A DNA stretch of 64,000 bases from Oikopleura dioica (lineage: Eukaryota; Chordata; Appendicularia; Copelata; Oikopleuridae): NCBI GenBank assembly GCA_907165135.1, contig OU015570.1:1426001-1490000 (forward strand). Direction: 5' to 3'. The position numbers and the translations under genes are program-made. Under the pieces are notes generated by a model. It saw only the letters and a program-made list of their open reading frames with translations, was not told where the DNA came from and ran no database searches. Below, piece after piece: positions 42,528-53,505 of the stretch. Position 1 is the stretch's first letter, and every line of letters starts with the position of its first letter.

Positions 42528-43131
42528 CTGTCACAGCTTATAAGGTGGTCGTAAATGGTAGTGCATAGAGACGCCCCTGGTGACCAGAGGATTGTGCATC
42601 GACTTATCGAACCCCACAATTCTCGGGCCTCCGGGGACATCCGGTCAATCAGTGGTGAAGTGGCATATGTGGGAGAAAGTAAAGCGGATTGAAAAAGTTT
42701 TTGATCCATCTCTTCCGGCGGCACAAGCGGTCATTCTTTCATAGGTTCATAATAATCATGTTTATTCATTTAAGAGAATGTCAGATTTGCATCATGACTG
42801 ACAATGATTATGAATTCATTTTGTCAAAAGCGCGATAACACAGCGCGATTGATGAGCGCCAGTGAGAGAAGGAGTTATGGCCCGCACTTTCTCTTTCGAT
42901 CTTAAGTTCGCCAGAACACATTTCTCACTGAGAAATAAAATCGGAATGGGAAAAAGTTTTTCCAACTATTCGAAGATTTGAAAACGAACGTTTTTGCGCG
43001 GAAGTAGTGCATCATGAACATGAAGGACACGAATAAAAATAAAGATATTGGTTTGAAACAGACCACGATGATCTAGATATAACAAGTGAAAAGAAATTAT
43101 TGTAAAGAATGCGTAAAAAAAAATAACCAAG
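42528..43131. other. Spacer without a gene
   Basis: No supported gene was seen. Confidence 0.3.
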
Positions 43132-43449
43132 TACAGTGAAAACCCATTTTAAGGCCCACCCTTTTAAGGCCACTTTTTTGGAAAGTCTCCAAAATCTGTC
43201 ATCCTAAAAAAATCCACTATAAGGCCAATTTTTTTAAATTTTTTTTTTCAAAATCCGAAAATTACAGTTTCGCTTGTAAAAGCTAGCTTTTTTCGACTGT
43301 GTCTTCGGCCATTTTGAAGTCGGTGGCTTTTCAGTGTCGGCATTGTCTGTCACTTGAACTTGAGGCACTTCTTCAATCTCTATCGGAGTCCGAGGACGTG
43401 TTTCATCAATTTGAAGCGCCAGAAAACTGCTCAACCAATTCTTCTTCAT
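43132..43449 (-). pseudogene. Pogo/Tigger-like transposon remnant
   Basis: TACAGTGAAAACCC at 43132 is a pogo-like terminus next to TA, followed by TTTAAGGCCACTTTT repeats also found at 21.05 and 55.75 kb. A short minus-strand frame (43234-43449, starting MKKNWLSSFLALQ and with PRTPIEIEEVPQVQ) could be the acidic C-terminal end of a pogo-type transposase, whose last residues are encoded next to the terminus. No catalytic part is present. Confidence 0.4.
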
Positions 43450-44156
43450 GACCAGAACATTTTCTGCAATATCGAGATCTTCAAACTGCTCGATTTCTTC
43501 TCAAAAATAAGCCTCTTGAAATAGTCCTGTGTTGATCCATGATCGCTTGAAGATTGCGGGGTTCAAGTGCAAGAAAATTTCGATGGATATTTTCGATCCA
43601 TTTCTCTTATATGTTGTCAGAAAAATATTTTTGAAAGAATGAAAGGGAGAATCACCAAGAGTCAAATTTAAAGAACACATTTGGAATCATACTTGATTCG
43701 GGCGATAGAAACATGCGGTAGACTCGTGTAATGATTATACACTACAAAGTGATTTTTATCTGAGATGTTTATTCCAGAAAAATGAAAAGTAGAATGATGC
43801 ATTCAAAAAGGTGCACTCGTTTTTATAGTTGGTTTCGTGTTCATTGACTGATTCCGTGGACTCGGAGAATTCGGAGTTCACGAAAATGAAAATAATGAGA
43901 ACAAGAACAGCTAGCGCTGAGCTGCCAGGATTGATTGATAGGAAAGGACAAATTTATACATAGCGCAATACAGTAAATAAACACTAAATATTCCTCCCTC
44001 ATTATTTGAAGCGAAGCTTAGGGAAAATAGAAATTTCTAACAGATACATCAATTAAAAATTTCACTGAGATTTTTAGGGAAAGATGGTTGATCGTAGTTG
44101 ATCGGCGAGTTTTCCACAGGTACTGGTTGACGATTTTGATTCTTCTTTTTAAGAGG
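43450..44156. other. AT-rich spacer without a clear gene
   Basis: It may contain further decayed sequence of the pogo-like element, but no frame is long enough to support this. Confidence 0.3.
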
Positions 44157-44396
44157 TTATACAATAAGTTGGAAGATTTCGTCGTAGTTGAATTTGTATT
44201 TCGCCTTGATTGATTCTGCTTCTGCTTGCTCGTTTTCGATCATTTCGCGTGTTCTCTTCAAATTCTCCATGTAAGCGATGGGTAGAAAATCAACTGGAAT
44301 GATGATGTTGAAGATCGCTGGTAGTAAAAAGCGTTGCACGATCCTTTTTGAGTGAGCGGGGGCAAAAATGAAGAAATCATTTTCAAGATTTTTCAT
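44157..44396 (-). CDS. Small ORF with one predicted membrane segment, unidentified
   Basis: ATG 44396 (context CAAAAATGA) to TAA near 44157 encodes 79 residues. A hydrophobic stretch, RFLLPAIFNIIIPVDFLPIA, is followed by a charged helical tail (KRTREMIENEQAEAESIKAK). Composition is protein-like and the frame is intact, unlike its surroundings. No family was recognised; it could be the last exon of a membrane protein gene. Confidence 0.4.
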   Translation of the reverse strand: MKNLENDFFIFAPAHSKRIVQRFLLPAIFNIIIPVDFLPIAYMENLKRTREMIENEQAEAESIKAKYKFNYDEIFQLIV

Positions 44397-44607
44397 TTTT
44401 GGCTTTTCTCGTTTTTACGATTCTAGCGCTGCTAGACAGGTACCAGTCGGGACTCGGGCGCGACCGGGATAATTGCTGGGGGCGCTCAGCCGTGACGCGC
44501 CCCAATTGTGTTCCAACGCGAGGCGAATATTGTGCTTGGAATTTTTCTTGGGTTTGAGAAGGCTTTATTTCGATTCTTCGCTGAAGAATGAAACGATACA
44601 TCATTAA

Positions 44608-45352
44608 GGGACCCCGCCGACCGAGCTCCGCGCGCTTCTCGCTCTTTTTCACTCTCACTCTTCAGCTGGTTTAATTTTTTCGATTATCGTGATTTTTTGT
44701 ACACGAACTAATCTTTTTATGCTCTTTCATCTCCATTTCTTAAAATTTTCATAGCTTATTGCAACGCTGAGTTAGGGCGAAAACATCGGCGCTCGATTTC
44801 AAGTGTACATAAGTACTCGAATTATTCGGATTGACACTTCGAGACTACCCTCATTGAAAAGCCCGTGCCTTCTTGCATAAGGCTTACTTATTGAGATTTT
44901 ATTATAATTTATGCAGCTCTCGTAATCGAGCGGTAAATAAAGGTTGTTCTGACCAGCGCAGCGGGAATCCCGCGCCAACAGTGTAAACTGCCCGTGTTTC
45001 ACGCCGAGCGCTCCAGGTAACCCGCATTAATCCCACGATAATCGGATAAGTAAACTCTTCCGGGAAATCTCAATAAGTAGGCCTTATGCAAGAAGGCACG
45101 GGCTTTTCAATGAGGGCAGTCTCGAAGTGTCAATCCGAATAATTCGAGTACTTATGTACACTTGAAATCGAGCGCCGATGTTTTCGCCCTAACTCAGCGT
45201 AGCAATAAGCTATGAAAATTTTAAGAAATGGAGATGAAAGAGCATAAAAGATTAGTTCGTGTACAAAATCACGATAATCGAAAAATTAAACCAGCTGAAG
45301 AGTGAGAGTGAAAAAGAGCGAGAAGCGCGCGGAGCTCGGTCGGCGGGGTCCC
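44608..45352. mobile_element. Hairpin piggyBac-like element, family P2 (complete copy)
   Basis: It starts GGGACCCCGCCGACCGAGCT and ends AGCTCGGTCGGCGGGGTCCC, with TTAA at 44604-44607 and 45353-45356. The arms are nearly complementary for about 330 bp. A second, 5'-truncated copy is at 15661-16328. Confidence 0.85.
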
Positions 45353-45394
45353 TTAAGTCGCATGACAAAGAATTATTCTCCAAATACTTTTGCT

Positions 45395-45775
45395 TGTTTA
45401 TCTTCGCTGGAGATAATATTTCTTTGATTTTCGACAGAATACGCGCAGATTCATAAAACGCACAATTCATTTCTAGATAAATTCGCGTACGGAGCCTTTT
45501 TGGAGAAATTGACGGCATTTTCAGTTAACTGTGATGTTTCCGCGAAAGACTATCACATATACCGCTCCTAACAAACTGAAGGCGATTTCAGTTATTAGTG
45601 ATTATCTTCGCTGAAGATTTGTCGAGTTGTTTTTGATTTCTTGTAAGGTGATTTTACATTTTACTTCGCTGAAGTTTGAATTGATACTGTCGCATGACAT
45701 GTTTAAGTTGAGCTGATATTTTCTTCGCTGAGGATATCAGTGCAAATGCCGCTATTCTCGCTGAGAGTATTCGAA
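45395..45775. repeat. Series of small hairpins with a GCT loop
   Basis: Five short stems with loop GCT: TATCTTC-GCT-GGAGATA (45399), ATCTTC-GCT-GAAGAT (45604), ACTTC-GCT-GAAGT (45663), TCTTC-GCT-GAGGA inside CTGATAT...ATATCAG (about 45713-45740) and TCTC-GCT-GAGA (about 45755). Another, ATTCTTC-GCT-GAAGAAT, lies at 44573. Confidence 0.55.
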
Positions 45776-46693
45776 GTTTTCAATTTAAGGTTAATGATAG
45801 GTGCCAATTGACAAGGTTGCATTTTGTTGTTTCCGCAGCCACGCTCGAAATGAACATATCAGAACTTAAGGTCTTCTGTTCGATTGTGGCCACGTGGTCA
45901 GCCGACGTAAGAAAAGATAGCAGAAAATCTCAAAGGCTGGTCATCTTTAACTTGTTGGTTTTGCGGCGGATATTCAATGGGGTTTTTAACGACGATAAAT
46001 CAGTTTATGTAGAGGTCCCTTCTCTGTGAGCTACCATTGAATTTTGCGTAAGTCGGACGTCCATGGTCTTTAAATAATGGCAACCACATACGCTGTATGC
46101 GGATTTTAGACAAAGGTTGTGAAGATCCATTCTCCCCCTTTTTATTAATTTTATCGCTTTCGCAGATGCAAATGCTTGATTGTGCATTAAGTTTACGTCG
46201 TAGTTGAACGTTGTCTCCGGCGACATCATTCACGCATTGTTGGAATCGGCTGATTTCTTCTGCTAGAAGATGTTGCATTGTTTGGATTGCGGCAGGTTTT
46301 TGTATTATGATAACATTTCATATTGGAAGATAACTGTGCTCGATGGTTGAATGAAACTCTGCTGAGTTGGATGTCCGCAAGACCGTTTGTTTAAAGGCAT
46401 GTCAGAAGTTAACGGGTCACATTTTAGACTGGTCGCGCTGCAAACCAGTTTTTTGTTATCCTTCTTTTTAATGGACAAAATTTTGGATTTGATCGCTGAT
46501 CTGGCTAGAATAAGCCATTTGATGAGGCAAGCGTCGTTTTCGTTTCAGTGCGTATAGTCGGTATCCATTTTTAAGCAAGAGAAGAACGGCTTCTTATGCA
46601 GATAATTTTTTCGAATTGATCTCTCTAGCTCGTTTGATCTCGTGATGATCGTTTTGATATTCAGCTTGTCTTTTTCCCGCAAAAGAAGTCCTT
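45776..46693. other. Probably decayed gypsy-type sequence, no intact gene
   Basis: Short minus-strand frames (46000-46278) have weakly protein-like composition and lie downstream of a gag fragment in the same orientation. No motif supports a domain call. Confidence 0.3.
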
Positions 46694-47045
46694 TCATTTT
46701 ACCATTTTGACACTGACAGAATCTCTCGACAAGCAGTTCTTCGTCAGTTTACGAAGATCGGCGACATTATAACCTAGCTTGAAGTAGGAACAGAGTTTAG
46801 CCATCGCGACTCCAAAAGCATTGGATCCTTTTTCGTAGTTCTCGAACTGAAACTTGTAGTAGTCTCTTGTTTTTCCAAGGCAGTCGAGCATTTTTGTTTT
46901 GAAGGAGTTCCAATCTTTCAATTCACTGAGTGACAGTGATAACGCAATGTGGCTGCCATCTTCATTTGCTAGCAAGCTGGTCAGAGCTACAGTGATAAGC
47001 TCTTCATCAGAAAGGGCAGAGACTTTGCCGGAAATTTCCAGACTT
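46694..47045 (-). pseudogene. Gag fragment of a third LTR retrotransposon
   Basis: A minus-strand frame starting within SALSDEELITVALTSLLANE and running to KMVK at 46694 shows a Gag-capsid-like pattern (LKDWNSFKTKMLDCLGKTRD, YEKGSNAFGVAMAKLC). The fragment is about 115 residues and lacks zinc knuckles or pol. Confidence 0.5.
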
Positions 47046-47802
47046 TAGAGCCATGAGCTGATAGGAAGATTCGAGTCATATTTTGGACTTTGACGGTCAC
47101 ATTTTTCATAGCGCGCGTCGGAATAACTCGAGAATTTGGCGGTGCTGGATTCTTGTTTTCAAGCTTAGGGATATTATCATCCTTGTTGCTTTCTCGAAAT
47201 GCAGCCGGGGTAAAAACTCGTAAATGTATTGCTAGAAAGCTTGAACCCTCTTCTATAAAAATAAACAATTGTAAATCGAAAGATCCGTTCCGATTTTTCA
47301 CCAGAGAGCAAAAGAGAAATCTGGCGCAAAACGCCACCACTTTTGAGTTTTCATTCGAAACTTCGCAGAGTGATTCGTTTTTGTCCTGTTAGCTCACATT
47401 TCAAAATTCAGGTCAAACAGATAACTACAACGGGAATAACAGGGGGTCAAAGTCGCCGTGGTCCAATGATTGGACCACGTGCATTGAGAAGTTAATAGTA
47501 CTGCTGATAAACGAAGAATGAGATAATACAAAGATGACGATAAGAATAAAGAAAATAATAAAGGTTCAACCAAACAAAGAAAAGTTGAAATCCCTGTGTA
47601 TAAAAAACCTCTTTTTCGGATGAGGGGGAGGAGATGTAAGGGAGAATATCCCTTACATTAGTGTTTGAGTTGAGAGAGCAATATTCTGTTCTCAGTCACA
47701 ATGACTTTCCCTATGTTTGGTCGCCGGAGGGCGCTAATTGAGTGAAGATGTTAGGCAAGAATCGCTCTTGCCTGTAGCAAACGCTTGTGTCCATTTCTGG
47801 TT

Positions 47803-47893
47803 ACTTCCGGTCAACTTCCGGTCAACTTCCGGTCCACTTCTGGTCACTTCCGGTCCACTTCCGGTCACTTCCGGTTCATTTCCGGTTCACCTC
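47803..47893 (+). promoter_or_regulatory. Array of about eight ETS-like ACTTCCGGT motifs
   Basis: ACTTCCGGTCA/ACTTCCGGTCC units repeat every 10-11 bp, with a few variants (ACTTCTGGTC, ATTTCCGGTT). ACTTCCGGT is the complement of the ETS consensus ACCGGAAGT. It is placed in U3 upstream of the TATA box. Confidence 0.6.
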
Positions 47894-47969
47894 CAGATCA
47901 ATACTATAAGTGCACATCGATCCATATACCTTACTAGTGCATTACTGAGCTAATGCTCACTTAAAACAG

Positions 47970-48105
47970 CGCCATCTAGTGTGTGCTCTCGCGCCCAATC
48001 TAGTGTTGGCTCTCGCGCCCCATCTAGTGTCAGCTCTCTAGCGCCACCTAGTGGACACTCTAGTGACCTCTAGTGGTGACACACTAGCGCCACCTATGGT
48101 GAGCA
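47970..48105 (+). promoter_or_regulatory. Array of CTCF-core-like GCGCCACCTAGTGG motifs
   Basis: GCGCCAYCTAGTG and variants occur about five times. GCGCCACCTAGTGG near 48041 reads CCACTAGGTGGCGC on the other strand, which fits the CTCF core consensus CCASYAGRKGGCR at every position. Others carry one or two mismatches. Confidence 0.5.
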
Positions 48106-48744
48106 CAAAAACATTTGTTTACAAATAACAATGTATTGACTCAATGTGTGGGTCAATGATTCACTTCTGACGCTTGAATGACATCATCCGAAGAGACTCC
48201 TGGAACCTTCTAGCGACAATGACTCACGCTGACGAATTATGACATCATATTGGAGAAGATACTTGATTGTTCTATTACTCTTCTAAGAAGCTACATGATT
48301 ATTCTATTACTGTTCCACGAAAGTTCTCGAACATTCTTATTATCCCTTTCTGCGTATATAAGGGCGATTTTCGCCTCAATAAATCATTCTAACGAACCAA
48401 ACAAAAACACTTGTCTTTTTATGCAGCAGAAGAAACCAGCAAACAACAGCAGAAGCAACAACAGCAGCAGCAACAACACCAGCAGCAGCAACCACAACGG
48501 CCGCTGAGCAATCAGTGGTAACAAGTACTCTCACGGGTAATTGCGAACTCAGGTCTACGCCTTAGTAGAGCTGTTTTGAGTCTTGAATCTTGTAGTCGCA
48601 GTGTATTGTCTATTTAGTCGTACACGCATAGACCCAAGTATAAAAAACCCGAGCAGGAATTTGACTAGCGTCAGGAGACCGGTACCAGGGTACTTTATTT
48701 GTGCCCTATTAGTTCCTAACGCCAAATCTCTCAACGGCGATCTT

Positions 48745-49482
48745 ATGCGCGATCAAACGGCATCTTTACGTTCGTCTGAGTCTGCGCTCTCGTCACTTGA
48801 GTTCACCGGCCGCGATTTTGATCGCACTGCACAATTTCTCGTGCTTGTCGACAAGATTCACGACACCTACATCGACTCCGACGCCGCACTTGAAGCTACT
48901 TTCGTCAAGCAGGTGAAAATGCGACTTGCCGAAAATCCCTACGCCCGACTCAAGGCAACCACGACTTTTACTTCAACCTGGGCCGAGCTGAATGCCTGGA
49001 TTACCGCCAATTTTGGTCTCACGTCAATTCAATTGTTCACCCGGGCGATCGAGACCGACTACAAGAAAAATTCCTGCTGGAAAGCCTTCGCCACCGACGT
49101 CGACTCTCGCATAGCCGCCGTTAAAGCCGCAGTTGTCGAGCAGATACGAGCCCGCAATGCCAAAATTAACGGCAAAAGCAGTGACCATGCCGAAAACGCG
49201 CCATCTGTCGATGACATATTTTTCTTCTTCAGCGCCGCCGTTGTGGCAGAAAGACTGAAATCACACGCCGGCCAAACCCACTCCCTTCTCGCGCAAGAAT
49301 GGAAATCGGTCAACAACGCCGCCGACCTAGCCTGCAAAGCCGAGTTAATAATTGCGCAACCCGGCCGCTCATCTTCTGCCTTCTACACGAGCTACTCTAA
49401 GCCGAGCACAAAGCCCGCCAATCCCTCTGACAAAAAGCCCGATCAGAAAAAGACCGGCAAAAAGTGGCGCGAGCCCTGTTAA
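48745..49482 (+). CDS. Gag of a gypsy-like element
   Basis: ATG 48745 (MRDQTASLRSSESA) to TAA 49482, 245 codons; the frame is open further upstream. It contains a capsid-like helical region (FDRTAQFLVLVDKIHDTYID through TSTWAELNAWITANFG) and a basic C-terminus (KKPDQKKTGKKWREPC). Just after the stop, the same frame continues GRDCRKGRAGKC, so the TAA may be a recent mutation ahead of a cysteine-rich nucleocapsid part. Confidence 0.7.
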   Translation: MRDQTASLRSSESALSSLEFTGRDFDRTAQFLVLVDKIHDTYIDSDAALEATFVKQVKMRLAENPYARLKATTTFTSTWAELNAWITANFGLTSIQLFTRAIETDYKKNSCWKAFATDVDSRIAAVKAAVVEQIRARNAKINGKSSDHAENAPSVDDIFFFFSAAVVAERLKSHAGQTHSLLAQEWKSVNNAADLACKAELIIAQPGRSSSAFYTSYSKPSTKPANPSDKKPDQKKTGKKWREPC

Positions 49483-50790
49483 TTGGGCAGAGACTGCCGC
49501 AAAGGCAGAGCCGGCAAATGCGAATTCTACAACGGCCCCGGTTTCGGCTCCATAACCCAATTTTCTGCATTTGTCGCCAAGGACAAAGCTCCACAGCAGT
49601 CATAGTCGCTTCTCGTCGAGTGTTCGGCGGTTTTTCAATAACTGCTGATGTTACTATGTGTGCAACCTCAGCAGAACTCCTCACTTGCCACACGTACTTC
49701 AACCTCGATCTGTCTTTGCGCATAAAAGGCTTCAACCTCAAGTTTCGCGCTCTTGTCGATTCTTGAGCGGCAAAGAACTTCATTCCGATGCACATGCTCC
49801 CGCCTGCGGTTCAAGACTTGATAAAACCGTGCGACATGACTTTCAACGGATGTGGTACTATGAGTTCGAGCGGCACTATCTTTGGTCGCCTCTCACACGA
49901 AGCAACGCCGCATTTGTTCGACAATGTCACCTTCTATGTCGTAAAACAGAACTTCCCAGCCATTCTCGGCGGCGAATATTTCACCGGTATTCACTTCAAG
50001 GATGGCTCATTTTTAAGCGCGATGGTGACCCTATCGGCGAGTTCAAAGAAATGGCACGCATCCCTACTATCTAGGCCTCACCAAAGCTCAACGTGAGCGC
50101 CCGATTCCAAAACACCTGCACCCGGAAGTCGAATTAAACGTCTGCAGAATGGCCTCAGGAGGCATCATCGAGCCTTGTAAAGACGGCAAAGACTTCCACT
50201 CTCCACTCATCCCCGTCAGAAAGAGCGACGATGGATTGCGCGTCTGCAGCGACTTCAAGGAATCCCTCAACAAGGTGCTCACCAAAACGACCGATTTCTG
50301 GCCTTTTTGCACGGCCACAAAATCTTCAACTCCCTCGATTTATCCAAGGCTTACTGAACTTGGTCAGAGACCCACGCGACCGCCACAAAACGAATTTTAC
50401 ATTCGACTCAAAATGCTTGCGATATGTGCGCGTCCCCTTCGGACTTCGATTTTCGGGTGATGCATTCTGGAAAGCCATCGCCAAGATGCTCTCTAAGGTC
50501 TTGCTGAAGCAGAATTTCTGCACATATGTCGACGACATATTAGTGTTCTCCGATGACACAGCTACTCATCTGGAAGTCCTACGCCATATCTACGCTGTTT
50601 GCCGAGAATACGGCGCTCGACTCGGCGCGAAAAATGCTCATTCGGCAAATTCTCGACCCTATTCATGGGCCGAATCAAAGCCAATCAGAGGCCTGCCTCC
50701 GGTTTCCCTTCTGGTCGCCGCTTTTTCCTTTCTGAACCGCCGCGCTCGCGCTAAAACCTGCGCCGCGCGTCCAGTCAACTCTACTCTTCA
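49483..50790 (+). pseudogene. Truncated Pol (protease and RT) of the gypsy-like element
   Basis: Protease residues FRALVDS are followed by TGA and then AAKNFIP, so the expected Gly after the catalytic DS is a stop. ILGGEYF matches the later protease motif. RT follows with GGIIEPCKDGKDFHSPL, VCSDFKESLN, RVPFGLRFSGDAFW and the catalytic YVDDILVFS near 50540. Frameshifts lie near 49760 and 50300. Homology fades after about 50790; RNase H and integrase are absent. Confidence 0.75.
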
Positions 50791-51571
50791 CCCTAGAATC
50801 ATCATCGTCTGGGGGCTGTCGTTGGTTCTCGAAGAAGCAGATCATGATCCTGTCTTGTTTGCTTGTTTTTATCGCGTACCGTATTTATGCGGAGCGCGCT
50901 GCATTTTCCACTCACTTCGTTCTTGCCCGCTCTAAGGAGCCCTTCAAAATATACCAGTCCTATTTCTACGCTAGACCCTCCATGATCTTTTTTGTTACAT
51001 TATTAGGCATATAATATGCCGCATATTCTTGTAATACTCCTCGTTTTCTAATTCTGGCGAGATCTGATTTGAATAATGTTTCATGTAATCGTCACGCTCA
51101 GCCGAATATCTTGTTTGAAATTGCAATTGCGAACAGAGCCGCCCGCCACCCGAAATTGGGAATATTTCATATCCTCCTTGTTATCTGTGATCTCAATATG
51201 AACAAGGTGGAATTCGCACTTGGCTCCAATAATCCTGTGCTCTAGTATGCATTACACATTACGCCCTTTTTCTAGAGCCTGACGCAGAAGAGCGTCTTTC
51301 TGAATGGATGATCGAGTCGCTTAATTTTCATCCCCAAGAACTTTTTGAAAAACTGACGCTTATAATTTATCCGTAAGCGGAAATGTAATAAACGGGGGCC
51401 AATCCCCCAAAGTTATACGTACTATCATAGTCTATCAAGTAGCAGCAGCTTCTTTCATGAGCGAACCGAAAATATTGCTCAAAAGAATTCGCAGAACGCC
51501 GTTCTGTATTTTCAGAACGCCGTTCTGGCAGAACGTACCCGCCCGTCACCCTACCCCCTACGTTAGTTAGT
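50791..51571. other. Spacer without a gene; AGAACGCCGTTCT palindromes
   Basis: Two AGAACGCCGTTCTG palindromes (51490-51530) resemble the palindromic units of foldback elements. No gene or element ends were found. Confidence 0.4.
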
Positions 51572-51614
51572 ATTATAATCACGCACAAATAACAATGGTA
51601 ATGGGAATATTCCC
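51572..51614 (-). repeat. 43-nt direct repeat B2 (minus-strand YR element)
   Basis: ATTATAATCACGCACAAATA through GGGAATATTCCC is identical to 52005-52047. It lies at the outer end of the element. Confidence 0.8.
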
Positions 51615-52004
51615 GAGCACGCGCAATAACAATACTGTGGTAGAGAAAGAGCCTTTCTAAGGTAATGGACTGGGCAGTATGTAGGGCGTGTGCTCGTTTA
51701 CCCTACATGTACTGCTTATTTCAGGGATGGTGGGCGGGAGAGTCTTTTGATTCAGCTAGGAGTCTTATTGGTAATGCTTCTGCTGAGAAAAAGGCTCTAT
51801 TTAAAATTCCTTTTTTAGGTTTTAGCTGCAGGCTAAGAACCTTTTGAATGAACCTGCGTGATTTCGGGGCACCCGCTCGAAACCAGGTGCTCTCGGGCGC
51901 CTTTGACACCTTCCGCTGCTTCCTGGGAGTCCCTGCCTCTGGTTACTAGGCTTCCTGCCGCGTTCTATTTCTAGCGGGCTGCTAATCCCCTGTCCTAGAT
52001 TCGG
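51615..52004 (-). repeat. Inter-repeat terminal segment (A2 candidate)
   Basis: 390 bp between the two 43-nt repeats, non-coding. It should recur at the element's 5' end; I did not find it between 58.9 and 64.0 kb. Confidence 0.5.
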
Positions 52005-52047
52005 ATTATAATCACGCACAAATAACAATGGTAATGGGAATATTCCC
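52005..52047 (-). repeat. 43-nt direct repeat B1 (minus-strand YR element)
   Basis: Perfect copy of 51572-51614, starting 107 bp past the YR stop codon. Confidence 0.8.
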
Positions 52048-52153
52048 TCCCTACCATTCTCGTTATTCTCGTCAATCGATGTCTAAGGATTCTTAATTTG
52101 GCAGGAAAAAGGATGGGAAGACTCTTTTTCATGTTGACAGCGTTATCTGTGGT

Positions 52154-53329
52154 CTAAGCTTCAGTTGTTTTCTGTTTCTTTTGCTTTTGATTGGCTTCTT
52201 GTGGTTCTTGGGGTATCTGAAACCTTTTTAAATGAATGAGTCTCCCTTATTGTGCCGTTTTTACCTGAAGAGAGTTGTCTTCGTTGTCGCTTCCGTTTCG
52301 CTTTCTGGCTCTTGATTTTGCGACGCTGACGGGCGCTCCCAAGTTGCTACACTCGAGCCAGCATCTTTCGTAGTAGTCCGGCATCGAGCTTCCTGGCGCC
52401 CAGCGGAGCGTGTGCGCGAGTGTTTGTTGCGAGAGGCCAGAGCGTCGTCCTTCGATGTAGAAACTGACTCTGCCTGTGTGTGCGGAAACCTGAATTGGAT
52501 TCTTACAGTTCGTGAGGACTTTTCGTTATGAACCTTCTTAGAGAGTCCTGCTTTGGCTCCGTAGCGGGCTAGGTAGTCCGAGGCGATTCTGGTGTGACCT
52601 TCGAGAGTCTTGAGGACGAGTCCTGTCGAGAAAATTTAGCTTGGGGTAAGTCGGATTCGGATTTTACCTGATTCTCGGTCTCTCACTTGTGCTCGGAGCT
52701 CGAGAACTAGCGGGACGCCGCGCTTCATTTCCATTGGAATGGTGAGAGTCTCCATGCGTTTGCAGAATGGGTCCGTTTTGCTGGTTCGGATGTGGAATCG
52801 CCAGAACTCTTTTCCGTCCTCCTTGACGCTTTCGCGATCTTCGATTCTGAGGTTGAGGGCCTCCTTCATTCTGGAACCCGTGGTGAAGCAAATGAAGAAG
52901 GCGATAACTGCTTCTCTTGGCTTTGGCTTGTTTGTTTTCATAAGCTCTTCCCACAACTGAATCGCTTCGGGCTCGTCGACGACTTCCGCTTGCTTAAGGA
53001 AAGGGTTATCGCCTAGAAGAGCGGAATTGGTTTACCTTGGGGTATTGGAGCGTCTCGGCTGCGGATTCCCGAGCTCTGTGCTCGCACCAGGTCTTGATCT
53101 TCCTTTTCTGTTTGGCCCTGAGAGTTTTCTTCGTTTGAGACGCGATTACGTCTTGGATCGTTGTGATTCCTTTTTCGTAAGCGTAGGCCTTGAGTCTTGG
53201 TCTGATGAGGAGCCTGTCGAGAAAGTGCTGAATCACGTCGTCGGTCTCGGCTTCGTCATAGCTGAAGGTAGCCATTGCCTCCGCCACTTCCCAGTGTTCT
53301 AGAAGATTCTTGTAGTCGAGCCAAGTCAT
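52154..53329 (-). CDS. Tyrosine recombinase of the minus-strand YR element, five exons
   Basis: Exons (descending): 53329-53036, 52992-52668, 52622-52534, 52489-52265, 52216-52154; introns 43, 45, 44 and 48 nt, GT...AG, all keeping frame. It starts MTWLDYKNLLEHWE, with a helical core-binding region. Catalytic residues: Arg in TTGSRMKEAL, HTGR in KKVSAHTGRVSF, Trp replacing His in LRWAPGS, and Tyr in MPDYYERC. The motif HTGRVSF matches HSFRVSF of the plus copy. A basic, Gln/Lys-rich tail follows. No stop or frameshift remains after splicing, so this gene may be functional. It would insert circular element DNA by site-specific recombination in the nucleus. Confidence 0.85.
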
Positions 53330-53505
53330 GAATCTGAATTGAGTCTTTTTGGGCTCGAGTTTTAGAGGGCCTGGATATTTAAAGTGTGAAAGGCTTTTTA
53401 GATTGGCAGTGTTTTTGAAAAAGAAAAACTAGGCGAAAAACTGCGCACTGCCAGAGGCTGTTCTTCGCTTAAGGAGTGGATTGATTCTTAAAGAGAGTCT
53501 TGAGA

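Larger units (their letters stand above)
47635..48514 (+). mobile_element. Probable 5' LTR of the gypsy-like element at 48.5-50.8 kb
   Basis: It begins TGTAAGGGAGAATATCCC (a short inverted repeat) and ends about GAGCAATCA before TGGTAACAAG, which could be the primer site. TATATAAG (48355-48362) and AATAAA (48378-48383) are spaced as in U3-R. The 3' end is CAG/CAA-rich (48420-48500). U3 holds dense ETS-like and CTCF-like motifs. Without a second LTR the ends are inferred. Confidence 0.5.
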
